64,000 bases of DNA, taken from the NCBI GenBank assembly GCA_026874595.1, contig CM049314.1, forward strand, positions 66,128,800-66,192,799, in the 5' to 3' direction. Source of the DNA: Sipunculus nudus. Lineage: Eukaryota > Annelida > Sipuncula > Golfingiida > Sipunculidae. Made by a program: the position numbers and the translations under genes. The notes under the pieces are model-generated. The model did no database searches. It was not told the DNA's origin and worked only from the letters and a program-made list of their open reading frames with translations. Below, piece by piece: positions 13,236 to 26,867 of this stretch; position 1 is the stretch's first letter, and the number at the start of each line of letters is the position of its first letter.

Positions 13236-13596
13236 GATTAATGAAATCTCGAAATATCTCGTTTGATGAGCTATCTTACGAGATATTGCCAGACTTTTAA
13301 TAAAATCATGTAGTATTAAACGAATGCAACCTAATGGAAAAAAAACTAGACCTCTCTAGCATTAAAACTGACAAATTAGTCCATTGATTTTCAAATATGA
13401 TAATTTTTCCCCGAAAATGTGTTACCATGGAAACGGCAAATTTGAGTCAAGTACCCACCAGAAGAAAGGCCATTGGATGACGATTAAAATGAGCTATAGT
13501 TCAAGTAAATACGACTAACAGTTACAAAGATATGAAGAAAAACCCGTTTTGTATACTTTTGATGACCTCGACCTTGACCTTTGACCTATTTGGGCC

Positions 13597-13924
13597 AAAA
13601 ACAATAGGGCCCCTAAAAATTTTGGTTGCCCATCATATCTGAAAGTTTCAAGGTGATTGTGGCAAAATTGTGGCCAGGAGAGTGCTAAATGTCAGAAAGA
13701 ACAACAAGGTCGTTGACAAAATTGACAACAACCCTGAAACAGACAGACATACTGACAAGGTGACACAAGGCCAACAAAGGTTGATCTTACCAGGATATGG
13801 GCAATGGAAAGACGAACAAAACAAAAACAATAGGGCACCTAGAAATTTAATTCTCCATCATCTCTGAAAGTTTCAAGGTGATTGTGGCAAAATTGTGGCC
13901 AGGACAGTGCAGACAAACAAACCA

Positions 13925-13960
<36 letters not shown>
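13597..13960. repeat. Two 224-bp direct repeats plus a GACA microsatellite
   Basis: GATTGTGGCAAAATTGTGGC recurs at about 13655 and 13879 with matching flanks (AACAATAGGGC before, CATACTGACAAGGTGAC after). The second copy runs into a CAGA/GACA repeat at 13930-13960. Still inside the hAT element. Confidence 0.75.
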
Positions 13961-14004
13961 TTATACGCAACTGACCAACATGCTTGCCGAAATCTTTGAT
14001 TCCG

Positions 14005-14070
14005 GCAAGCAACAAACAGACATACGCAACTGAGTAATATGCTTGCCGAAATCTTTGATTCCGGCAAGCA
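14005..14070. repeat. Repeated hairpin CTTGCCGAAATCTTTGATTC
   Basis: The palindrome TGCTTGCCG...CGGCAAGCA occurs twice (about 13980-14010 and 14040-14070), separated by a GACATACGCAACTGA spacer shared by both. A matching half-motif GCTTGCCGGAAATC is at 11800, at the other edge of the array. These may mark the ends of the cargo. Confidence 0.6.
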
Positions 14071-14194
14071 AAAAAAAAACAATCATGAGTATGATGTAAT
14101 GGATAGTTGCCTTTGGTAATCGAGCGCTTGAAAGTTGCATGAAAGCGACTGACTTTCGGTAAAACTCGATGATCGGCCCACCACTACTTAGCGC

Positions 14195-16417
14195 TCGAAA
14201 ATTTCAAACATGTGTCGACATAAGTTGATCCTCTAAAGTAGTAGCCGCTGCGATAGTTTAAATACTTTCCAATAGCGCTCAAATGAGGACTGGCTGTATA
14301 ACTAAAAATATGAAAAAAAAACTGTGCCATGGGGCAACCAGTGTGTATAGAATGACACAAGTGTGGTATCAAATGATCGGCCCGAGGGCCTATATTGTGA
14401 GAAAATGTACTAAAGTATTGTAATTATTGACACAGGTATGTGCCGCTATTGTTTTGATGTACATGAAATGTAGAAACTGTAGAAAATGTTACTTTGAGTG
14501 TATCTTTTAATAGTACAGAGCCAGGTAAGGCAGCATGAACTAATTATATTGAGATGGAGCAGCGTGTTTATTAAGTTAATGTAGAATGAGATTTAATGGT
14601 TGTTATGTCAAGTAAGCGTTGATATGTGTGTATATATATATTGTAAGGCTCTATAAATCCTATTTTTCGCAGTGCAGAACTTTATAATTGTTATATTATA
14701 AAGGAAACAGGCAATCGTTCATTTATTAATTATTCTGATTAAGTGCTACATATATATATGTATGATAGAGTGATAAAGTGCAGACTGTAGTTTAAAATTG
14801 ACATAAAAACACGACAAACTGAGCAAAATATTGTTATATCAATATGTCCCATTATTAATCCATAAAACAATGATTATAATAAGCGATAATAAAGCGACAT
14901 TCTTTAATTTTTTGTATATCCTTGTTAGATCTATTAGACTGGTTTCAATGGTTTAATATGGTGTGTAAACAGGATCTTACAATTTATAACTTTTTAAAGA
15001 TGTAAGCACATAAGCCTCAAAATGACAACTAAACAGATTTATCTTTCATAAAAATACTCATCTAAGGACACCACTAAGATAGTGTACATTCGAATCTGAA
15101 TAACCATATATAGGCTGACCCTGTAAAAAGTCATGAATGAGAACGCCTGTGAATTTTCTGTCGTTCACTGGTCGGGGCAGCAATTAGTGACTTGTTTCAT
15201 CTTATATTCAGTTTGCTCTCATGTAACAGGGCCAAGCAGGCAATATTTCTTTCACTTAACCCATAGGGGAAAAGCTTATTAAAGAGGATACTATAAAATA
15301 AAAATTTAATAAGGTAAATTCCTTAGTTATTTAAATGCTTAAGATCATAATTTATTTAACAATTAAAATTTGATGTAAGAACAAATAAAACAAGTAATTT
15401 CTCATTTTAAAATTAATTTTATCAACAGATTAAAAGAGAGCACCAAAATCCAATTACATTCACCTTTGAAAGTAGTAGTGATACCGATCTTGTAGTACGA
15501 GTCAATGCAATTGAAATAAATAAAAATTAAAACAGAAAAAATTACAAATACCAAAAAAATGTATAACTCTAAGGCTCAAATAGATAACCTATAATTTGAT
15601 ACTAAGTGCAGGTGCAGAATTTGTGTTAAAGGGCCAAGTTCAGTAATCCTAAGATTTCAATAGTTATGGGTATTTTTGTGTTGTTAAAATTAATCATGTA
15701 AACTTTTAATGAAAACTTTTAAGTGGTAAACATAACTTAATAACAAACCAGACATAGGCATGTCACTCTAATTTAATATATATTATTCAAAGTACCTAGT
15801 TCTCCCTGAGATACAGTTTAAATATATTTCTGTTTTGCCTAGAAAAATAAAGCCCTAGTTAACACCTGTGGCAATTGAAACAGGTATTTCTTAAGTCGGT
15901 AAATAGCGACATTGAGAGAATATATCACATGCCAAGTCACATGTGCATTCACAGTGAGATAATAAAAGTCACAAGATGAGGCATATTTGTCGAGCCTACA
16001 CACTGGTATCAGATGATGGACTACACAACGGGCCACAAGCCTTTGTGACTCCCAAACACTCGTCACTTACCACAGTGTCCAAGACACAAACAAAGACCTT
16101 CGATGGGCACCATAGACACCCTAATTGATAACAGGTCTGATATCTACCAAGCACCTGGACTTATGTCATGTCTCTGTTGAATAATGTTTAAAATGTTTCA
16201 TATTTTGTTTTCATGTCGACGTTCTTATTTTGCATTGGCATGAAATAAATAAGACAATCAGATATACAATGTATAAAATGTATATTCTAGTACATACTAC
16301 ATATATACCCAGTACTGTTGGGATATAGAACAATAAATTTATGTCACTGTTGATTTTCCGGTTTCAAATGTTCACTTTCCTTCCCAGACAAACTTTGACT
16401 TTACATCATTTGCGTGA
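14195..16417. other. Gap between the hAT element and gene A
   Basis: 2.2 kb of AT-rich DNA (about 14400-15850 especially) with no long frames, no repeat ends and no RNA gene that I can recognise. The 3' UTR of gene A may extend into its right edge. Confidence 0.6.
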
Positions 16418-16423
16418 TTTATT
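16418..16423 (-). promoter_or_regulatory. Possible polyadenylation signal of gene A
   Basis: AATAAA on the minus strand (TTTATT on plus), about 100 bp after the proposed gene A stop. Such hexamers are common by chance in AT-rich DNA. Confidence 0.4.
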
Positions 16424-16524
16424 GTATCTTCAAAAATATGGCATCGCGCAATTTGTAGATTTGTACTAAACACTCATCAGTTTTATTGTGCATATTGATC
16501 GCTAGAGTGCGCTGCAATCTGTCA

Positions 16525-16560
16525 TCATATCAAAACCGGTTTCCCATCGGCATCAGGAAA
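16525..16560 (-). CDS. Gene A exon 16: possible last coding exon
   Basis: After a good CTATCCTTTCAG acceptor the frame reads FPDADGKPVLI and a TGA stop. It is in phase with exon 15, and an AATAAA lies about 100 bp downstream. Support is positional only: the tail has no homologue in gene B, which ends in a different acidic tail. Confidence 0.5.
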   Translation of the reverse strand, partial: FPDADGKPVLI

Positions 16561-19500
16561 CTGAAAGGATAGAGAGTCGGTGTAAAACATGTATCAATTG
16601 CAATAGCTGACAGTAAAGCATACTGTTACCCTTGAAGTTTTCCCTATTTTTGGACTGATACTGATGGAACCGTAACGTGTACTGTTTTTCGTGAACAGCT
16701 CCTCTGCAGTCCCGGTAGTCGTATTTGGGACTTTGTGTCTTCGGACTGAAGACACCTTTAAGCTAAGTATACCGTCGTATTAAATATAGGTGTCTTACTA
16801 CAGTGTATTATAATGGAACCAGAACAAACCATTTATATCTTGTAGATATTGTAAATCATGCTTTTGTTATTATAAATATAATCGAGTATTTTGTGAGTCT
16901 TTTTTTGTGTTCATGTTGCGTGCCGAACCCGAACTAAATCTTAGTCACACGTAAATAGGGCTGTAATAACCAATGCATTGAATCGAAGCCAGTCATAAAT
17001 CGATAATGTCACACTATGTTAGATGCCCCGCTCATTTGGTCCCAACCCCATTTTGTATAAACCTGGACACACGTATAACATGCTCCGGTTTAAGCGACAT
17101 ATACTCTATGCATAATTATGAGACCACGTGACGTGTGACCTTGACCTACCATAACTGTGCCCTGGCCTTTCTTTGTTTTCCTGCTCGTCCAGGGATCTTC
17201 CACCATGTCACGTGTTTTGCTAAAGTACTTCCGGTGTTGAATGAGTGCAGGACCCCAATAAACAGTTGGGTAAAACAATAACTTTATCCTCTGCAAAGGG
17301 ATAAAATGAGTGACTTTTAAGTCAAAAAGGAAACTTGAAAGGGAAAGGGGATTATTTGTTTAAGAGTAAAATATCAATTCCGTCACATTCCAGATCTATC
17401 TTTTTTCTGAGGTCTTCGGTTTACACGTCAGGACTTACATTCATACGTACATAGTGCGTACGTATGTACAGCAGGCAGGCAGACCCGGATGTCGTAACCA
17501 ATGGCTAATACATAAAGGCAAAATAACATTTAAAAAATCTAGTAGTGTAGTGCAGTGAAGTGCCGTTAATTGCAACATCTCTGTGGACAAGAACCTGCTA
17601 AAGTTGTGAGGTGTAACGGACTTCGATAGTTAGTTTTCATTTGGTATTAGAGTTAATAAAAGGATAAGAATGGCATAATCTTGGATAAATCCCTTTTTCT
17701 TAATATATCATGTAAAATTAAACATTCACTCAAGCAATTGATGTTTTCTTTCGCTTATTCAGATTATTTTTGATTAAACTACCAGTAAATCACCTTTTGT
17801 TAAATGTTTGGAAGTTTGGGATAATCCAGTATTCTTATAAACGGTTTTCGGATTAATGGCGCTCCACTGTATGTTCCTCCGCAGGAATTCTAATATAGCT
17901 ATCCTTTATTTTTCTACAGAGTGCAGACACGTGTCAATAATACCAATAAATTCCTCTGGCCCTTACCAGGGACATTTAAATCGCCATATGTCAAATGTTA
18001 TAAAACCCTTTAAATCAAAATAATATTATGGTGATTCAGGTTACTATCAAACCTGAATGGACTGTTCCTAAGGTATTTCCCAGCTCTAACAAAATTAATT
18101 CATGACTTTCTGCGTGAATTTCTTACAGACAATCCAAAGGAAAAACATATCAGCTGCGCCACCTATCGGATATAGCAGGAGGATAATAAAGTAAACGAAA
18201 TGATTAGAATGAATTCTATACCTGTTTGATTGACCCCCGCGTGACCATAAGTAGAGCCACGGCCACCAGTAAGGTAAAGATGACGACACTTAATGACAGC
18301 AGCCATCCCACGACATTGGTCCACCACGGATACACGTACTCTCCGTCATGTAGCGGCTCGTAGTGTATCCCGGCCATCGCTGTCATCACCTGCAGGAGAA
18401 AAATAAGGTACCGTAACTTGATGCAGACTCTTATTTCCGAAATGCAACTTGCGACGTCCGATTTTTAATCTGTACCAAAGATGGCGGCACCATAAACCAT
18501 TTAAATAATAATAATAATAATAATAATATAGTATTTATATAGCGCCAATTCAACGATGGTCCTGCCCACATTCATTCTCACGGCACGCTTTTACGCCGAA
18601 ATCGAGCTATTTTGCCTGAGAACTTTACAAAAATTAAGTGAATGGAGCGAATATAGAGAACACATCGGCAATATCCATTCCAAATATTAGCAACATAAGG
18701 TATTTGTCCGTTGAATATATTTTATAAATTGATAAACCTGTAGTTTTATTTTATTTTTGTTGCGGTATTGACGCGGTATTGTAAATATAAGCAGCAACTT
18801 ATGCCCGTGCCACCTCGAAAAGTATATGTCATACAACTGTTTCAAGAAATGTTGAAGATGTTAATACTAAGTGATAAGGGAGCTGTAGGGTTTATCCGAC
18901 AAATAATATTAAAAACACAGGAACTTAAGTTTAAAATCGCCATATGGCCTAAGGGTCTGTCCAAATTTGGACTGAGCCAAACATATACTGTCAGTCTATA
19001 AGTGACACGTGATAATAAGTAAGCTAGAAGAAACTAGAAGCATCGGCTACTGTAATTTATCCTTATGTCGATTAACGTTTGGGCCCTTAGCGCTAAACTA
19101 AGGGCCCAGTAGCCCCCTTCTTGACCCTTCAGGCACCAGAGAATAAGTGAACGTTCCCCTACGCTGACAATCAGGACAGCCTACTTTACTAAAGGGGTAG
19201 CCTATTAATGGGTCAGTCCAAATATAGATAAGAGGGGTTGTAGGTAGGCCTGATGTTCTACACAACGACACTTGTTGTTGTCATTTCAAAATTATGCAAC
19301 ATGAATTGGGGAATTAAGCATTATTGCATCCTATTGACATAAGAAATGTGTGCCAAGGGTTCCAGAGTCACATATGGTTCACCTTTACTCACCTTGTAAG
19401 TGGGTCAGTGACTCGGTCAAATGTCAGGTCGAGCATGCTTAAATCCATCACTGACAGCTGGGTTTATTCATATGCACAATAGATCTTAACCCTACTTTGG

Positions 19501-22500
19501 AGGTTGGTTCTAAGGTTAGAGGGACCTTTTTTCCAGGTCAGTCGGGTTAGTCCATTCTGTGGCGATGTTGTCTTTTTTGTTTATGTTGGAGGATATTGAA
19601 ATTTGTGTGTGTTTCTAGCTGCGACTTAAATGCTGGACAGATGGCGACCTATGTGGCCAGTTTTGGAAGCTGCCGTTTCATAATATACCGTGTTTCCCTG
19701 GAATAACATGGAGGTGTAGAAGTTGAGCTTGAATTTGATTTATAAACATGTATTCATATTTATCAAACCCTTTATGATTTATTCCTCGCAAGCATTTCAA
19801 AAGCATCCACATGATGTCATTGTATTGAAAACAGGAAAGCCCGGATGTCATAGGTAGGATGTCGAAAGTGAAAACGCAGAGACAAAAACTGATATAGCAC
19901 GCGGGCACAATCCTGCTATAGTATATTCAAACTGAAGAGCTGCTTTACTTACTACTAAGCCTAGAGGAGCACAGAAACACCAGCAGAACGCCCAGAAGCT
20001 GTAACCAACACTCCAAGGCGTACAACACACACGGCGTCCAAGCATGATCTCTATATCCTGCCGGAGGCTCGGGATGCCTTTTAAAAAAGGGAAGCAAAGG
20101 TCAAAGGTCAAACAAATCATAAACAGTCTATATACCATTCTTAAAATTAGCCACGTGCTTTTTTATTACATGAATGAAGACGAGGCCACGCGAGGCACTT
20201 TTTCAATGACGCCTATAGTGTACACCTTAAGCTTCCTTTACTAATTTATGATTTTCTACAGACAACCAACGTTTACATGAACTATCGCCGACTGTGCAAT
20301 ATGAACAGGACTCATGATTACACTCTTTATTGAATCACACCCGTGGTTTTTATTTTCGAGGGATCAGTTAATAAGTTATAAAGCAAATATAAGATACAAA
20401 ACTAATATAAATATCCAATAATTATACCATATTCAATTATGTTTATAAGCTCAACTCAAAAAATGACTCTACGATTAACCACACAATTAAGTTTCTTTAC
20501 CGTAAAGATACGAAACGACCATAGTTTCCACCGCAGCCAACAGGATAACGTTCCAGCCGTCTAGATAGTGATCTAGAAAGTGTACAACGTACGCTCCTCC
20601 CTTTAGTTAAATAAATTACAAAATATATAAATATCATAACCCAGTCAGACCGATTTGTTTTTCTTCTTTGTTAAAAATGTAAAATATTACGGCCTTGTTT
20701 ATTGTCTGCTTGTGCGACTCATGGCGTCACTAGCAGGTTACAAACGTGTATAAGTGAAGTGGTTATGATGTTTGTGTGACGTAACACAACGCCTAATTTG
20801 TAGGCAACGTCCACTATGACGTCATGTCCATATTAAGCGGATTGTCGAAATATGTCAACAAGTGAAGACTTGTTTCGCATATTCCGATTTAAACTCTTTC
20901 CAAGCATTCGTTGCCGATCAGGCCTCAGATGTATGTATGGCCCATTGATACACTTTAAATATGATGTCGTTCTGCGTTTTTTATTTAAGGGAATCAAACC
21001 AATTGTGGTCCCATTTTGTAACATTTCAAATTAATTCTGGACACTCTTACCCAAAAAGCTGCGGTAATATAGTTCCTGGATTCGGCCCGGGCTATAGATC
21101 CGGACATAGACCTTGGGGATCCGGTCGAAGTGTTGTGAGTGTGTTTCCAGAAAAATTAAATCAAGCAGGTTATTATTTTCTCTATATACGCATTTACCTC
21201 TTTTTTGCCCTTAGTACCAACACGGTGGGCTTGTGTGCCTTAAAAACAAGTGGACAGCAGTGGTGGAACGGATTAAAGTTTTAAAAAGGGATTACACAGC
21301 CATAAATAATGTTATTGACGACGATACCTTACCTGTGTACAGAAAACCAGCCCTGCCCCGGCGCATGCGCCACACGTTAGAAACAGCAGTATGATCCGGT
21401 GTTTTCTGAGGACTGGAAAGCTGTCTGTTAAGGCGGATAATCCTACCTCAACCTGACAAAACTAAAATTAAAAAGAAAGTGAGTGAAAGCATCACGAAAC
21501 ATATCGGAATTTTTTTATCGGTATAAAATATATAAATATATATCCTCTATTCTAAGCCAGATCAAGTTTATTTCATGCCTGATTATCTCGAGAAGCAGTC
21601 TTTTTGAAACGCGTTCTTTTACCCAAGTTAACAATTAAATAGCCCTCAGAATGAAACCTGACACCGGGCATTATTTTGTACGATAATGTTCTGTTTCTTT
21701 AAAATAATGTTGTTAACACTTTGAAGATGAAATATCTCGCCATATTCATGCACATTAGTTGGGTGTTTAAAATAGCATATATTGCTGTCGTGTTAGTGGG
21801 GTAGTCGATATAGCGTTGCTGTCGTATTAGCGGGGTCATCAATGTAACGTTGCTGTTGTATTAGAATGACGGTCGATAAAGCGTATTAGTGAGGACCAGA
21901 TATAGCTTTGCTGTAGTTTCATTGGGGTGGTCGATATAACGTTGTTGTCGTTTTAGCGAGATGGTCAATATAGCGTTGTTGTCGTATAAGCGGGGTAGTT
22001 GATATTTGTTGTCGTATTAACGGGAGACTCCAATAATTTTTGCATGTAATACTTACAACTGTGTCAGTTCCCACCAAAACAAGCATGAGATAAAACAATG
22101 TGGACCAGAGTTGCGGAAGTGACGTATACCCTGTGGCTGTCGGATACGTCACAAATAGAAGCTCAACACCTGTGGCAATAAAACATCACGTGATTCATTA
22201 TACATGACATTCACCAGTCTCCAACAGAGGTCACTACTGCTATCAGCAATAGCATTGGCAAGAGGCGGAGTGACCTCTAGTCGAAATTGAATATTCATGG
22301 CCACTCACAATTAAAGTCACGTGGTCTGTTACAATGACCTATTTTGTTATTCTTGTAGACCTACAAGATGCCGGCATTCTAAATAATAATTTTTTATTCA
22401 TTTAAGGTATATCATTCGTCTGAAACTATGAGAGTTCATGAATAATTTTTGCACACGTTCCACATTTTTTGGCCATAAAATGAATGGTCGAATTATTTAA

Positions 22501-24088
22501 CTCGAAATAATCTTTGATTTTATATAATCTATATATAATAGGTCGTTTCGGATATTGAAGAGTGGTTACGTCATGAGTAGTTTGGAGTTTCGACATGTAT
22601 TTTATCACTTTCAATAAAGATATCCAAATTGCCTCTCTCTTTACATTACTACAGACACTCAGTCTATCAAAGCTAGGCCATTGGCTGATACTGCCCAGGC
22701 CCCCCCCCCCCCCCCCAGAGGGCATGATTGATGGCAATAATATACGTACAATCATAACATCACAAATGACAGCATAAAGTACCTTGAGCTGAAAATTGGT
22801 AAATTCTTTGGCGGTCAAGATATTATAGTCCGTTTCATCCTCTAATGTCCACATGTTTTTTGCCATGAAAATTTTTATTAGGTACATTTCAAGGGAAACA
22901 ATTATAGTGTAGAGGAGAGGATTACAGAACCTAATTTTCAACTAGGTAACTAAATTCCTCCCTTCTGTCATATTTGAGTAACAGAATTTTCTGAAATCAT
23001 CGGAAATCAGTCTACATTTTACAACATATCAGACCCAGCTAAAACAAAGATGGCTACTGATGAAGGGACACACAATACCTGCCAGATCATGATGAAGAGA
23101 CTAATATGTTGTGAAACATGAACGGGGGATTTATTGTAAAATTCTCAACTGCCATATTAGGTTGTCACTTCCATATGTTGTTTACTTGGAAAATATTGAA
23201 AAATATAAACTTTTAAGTAAATCATCTACAAAAAACAGGTGGACAGCAGGTGGTGAAATGGAATATAATATTCTTAACATATGGAGAGCATCTCTTAAAA
23301 TACTAGAACCCAAAAGATGCTATTAGTAGGCAATACCGTACTTGTTCGAGTGAATTCCTCAATAGGTCTTTCTAAAACATTCGACAGGTGGCGCAGCAGC
23401 GGATAAACCACGAATCCGGCCAGGATGCTAGTGACGGTATCTATAACCACGACAAAAACAGCGTCTCTGCAAGTAAAACATCATTAAAATTAACAGGGAA
23501 AGTGTAAATACCGGTATGTGTTTAAGTAAAATAAAAAAAGAAGATTTATAACAGAATCTCTAAACCAGATTTGGATAGGCGCAGGGTTTCTTCGGCTTAA
23601 GCCAAACGTATTATTCAAGCTTCATGTGCATGGTATACGTTTCCGATATTATTTTTTAATTTGTTAATTGCTAAAATTTTTGTTCTAATTGTTTCATTAC
23701 TGCACTTTTTTCGATATTCAAAGAAACTGTTTACCAATCAAATGGCCTTTCCGATGAAACAAAAAATACCGGCGATTTTTATAGAACTGCTGGATTCTAT
23801 TAAACCCAACGTATTTTTTTTTTTGGAAAAAATTAAATAGCATTTATATATCCAGTTATCATCGCCAATGTGTTTTATAATCCTCGTCATGGAGGTTATG
23901 ACTTCATGCATGTTTGCCTGGGTCCTAGATAAAAACAACTAAACCGACCTCAACAAAACCTTGCGAAGAGCTTGGACATAAAGCAGGACAGACCCACATA
24001 ATTCTTTTGGTTTACAGGGCGAATTAAGAATTATTTTTTCTTGACTGAGGTCCAAGCCACTCTAGCTTGCTACTTGGTCTTGCCACCG

Positions 24089-24141
<53 letters not shown>

Positions 24142-26809
24142 TATATAAATATATATATATATAAAACTCTGAAGAAAAACAACACTGTAAATTCACTACA
24201 GTCTGTTTCACGGGATGCGACCCGATCATCAGGTGAATGTTGTTAGAATCAAGCTAATGGCGTGGTTTGAAAAGACGAGACTATACGAGATAACGAGATT
24301 ATGCTTTGTGCGTATTGGGGGGGGGGGACATTTAATGACTGACACTGATCCTATTGTCCTCGGGGGCACAATAGGATTGGGCGGGGTACACGTGCTATAC
24401 TGGAACATAACAGGGCACAGAGGTTTATTGTGGTTTTAATGTTTATAATTAAAACTAAGATATTTTACCAAGAAGCCAATTAGCAAGTAAGCTGATATTT
24501 AATAGGGTCCTGGGTACAGTAACATTTCAGTAGTATACACATATGATATAAATATACAATACACATATAGTATGAAAATATTCAATTCAAAAGGCAAACA
24601 TACAATATAAAAAGGAATATAAAAGGCAAATGTATTATACTCATTCCAAGTGGTGCAGGTCTCCCAGCTGGAGGTCGTAAAGCCCATTAGACCAGGAAAA
24701 GGTAGAACTTTCCTGTCATCCAATGGACTCCACGAGCCAGCAGTGAGAGAGCAACCACCTGAACAGATGAGTCTGCCCAGTGGGTGCCCGTGGGGGGGGG
24801 GGGGGGGGGAGAGATGAGCGGGCACTTAGAAATTAGTATGAATGCTAGATTTTGAAACATTTCAGAGTGAATTTGTTTTGGTGGCGGCACTTAGAGAGAA
24901 CTCAGCTCTTGAGTTTAGCAATGATCCCGGGGGGGGGGGGGGGGGGGGGGGGGGGCGTTGCTATAAGTAGCTTTTCAGACAAACAGAGATCACACTTCCT
25001 AGTACCACAGAAGTAAGGTGCTGCCTTGGCAGATATTTCCCAGGAGAGCTTGTAATTAATATTGTTGTCTTTTAGTGACCAAATGTGTTTAGACAGTTCA
25101 GTATTTTTAGCGTGGGATCTGTTACGAACGGATTGCTTGTGGTTATTGTATCTTGTCTTGAAATCTCCTTCTGTACACCCTATGTAGTGTTTCTCGTCAT
25201 TGTCTGTTCTAACTGTTGCCTTATAGACAATGAATCTCAGCTGGCACTGACCATTCATAGGACATGTCTTTTTTACGGCAGTTACATTGTTTTTGGGGTA
25301 CATTCACAGCATTGTCAGAATTTAAAACCTTCATATTATGTTTGCTGATCAGGTTAGACATGTTGGGTAGACAGCTATAGCTAATTTTCAAATTGTTCCT
25401 GTTGAATAACCTGTGGTACTTGTGATGTTTAGGGATGTGTTTGTCAACTAGTTTCATGAATTGTCTGCCAATGTTGGTTTTTACATGACGGCTGTAGGGA
25501 GGATTGAACCATATTATTTTCCTTTTCCTGTTTCTTTTGCTTTTCACTGTAGGTTCAACATATTTTAAGCTTTCTGAGAACCCGCTTTTCGCTAAAGCTT
25601 TGTCATACATGGGTTTGGCTTTCATAAATAGCTCTTCATTGCAGGAGTTGTCAGATACACGCTTGCTGATCATCATAGGTATCTGCTTAATAATAGCTGG
25701 GGGTGATTGGATTGTACGTGGATATAGAGCGGGTCATTGTTCGGTTTTCTGTAAGGGTAGAAGATGTCATTTTGGAGGTCAAATGTTACGTCTAAGAAAT
25801 CTGTGCAGGTCAGGTTAGTTTCAATGGTTATTTTTAACCCAACATTGGAAAAGAGTTGGATCACATTCTTACGGGCGCTGTCTGCTTTGGGTCCAGACAT
25901 GTTCGGTAAACAACCTAAGCCGTCATCTCGATACAGGCCTAGAGCATTTTCACCAAATTCCTTTTTCAGCATATTATAGGATGTATAAACCAACAATTTC
26001 GCATACTTCAGCGCCATCAAAACTGCCCATGGTGACGTCAAAACTAGTATGATCTTTTTTCACCCAGGTGTTACCGTTGCTAAACAGTAAGCTTTTCCTG
26101 CTGTGCAGGATGGTTTTGATAACATTCTCTGGAATGGAGACCATGGTTTTGGCAAATTTGAGGGCTTTCATGAATAGATCTGTGATCGAGGGGTAAAAGT
26201 CAATGATATCAAACTTTATGAACTTAGATTTTTCTTTCAGCTTCAATTTCTTGAAAGATATTACCTGTGCGGTATTTTGCCACTGGTTGAGTTTGGTTTT
26301 CAGTCTCAGTTGGCTATTATTTTTTTTCCAAGTGCTTTTTGCTAATGATACCTATTTCAGATTTTGCTGGATTTATCAATCTGCACTTGGGGTTTTGTTC
26401 AAAATTATCCTTGTGGTCTTTCAAAGTAATGTAAGCATTGCGCCCGGCCATGACTTCGATGCGGTCTGCTAGGTTAAGGGAACCGGCTATTTCTTTTGCT
26501 TCTGTATTGATATTTTTACAGATATTTTGTCTGCTTTTTTGTATGTCTTAGTGATGTTTTCTGTAAGAAGTTTATTGTAGTATTCTTTCAGCATACTGTA
26601 CAGGTTGGTGGTCTTATCTGCCTGTACTAGGAGATTGTCAGATTGTCTGATTGTCTTGATGTCATTGGCCATTTGTCTCTGGAATGCATTGTGTGAGTGC
26701 TGGAATTCAATGTTCCGGACCATTTCATAGATATCACTTTCAAATGCCCTGAGGTGTTCGCTATGAGGGGGTGAATATGTGGTTCGCTATGAGGGGGTGA
26801 ATATGTGGA

Positions 26810-26867
<58 letters not shown>

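Larger units (their letters stand above)
11230..14186. mobile_element. Non-autonomous hAT transposon, 2957 bp, with tandem array cargo
   Basis: Ends TAGTGATGGGAGTCG and, reversed, TAGTGGTGGGCCGATC. It is flanked by a perfect 8-bp duplication CTTAGCGC (11222-11229 and 14187-14194), the hAT target-site length. The outer about 530 bp on the left and 100 bp on the right match the short element at 29105-29627 in reverse. The inner 2.3 kb (about 11770-14085), absent from the short copy, is a tandem array of other repeats. No transposase frame is present. It inserted into a local repeat (11080-11225). Confidence 0.88.
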
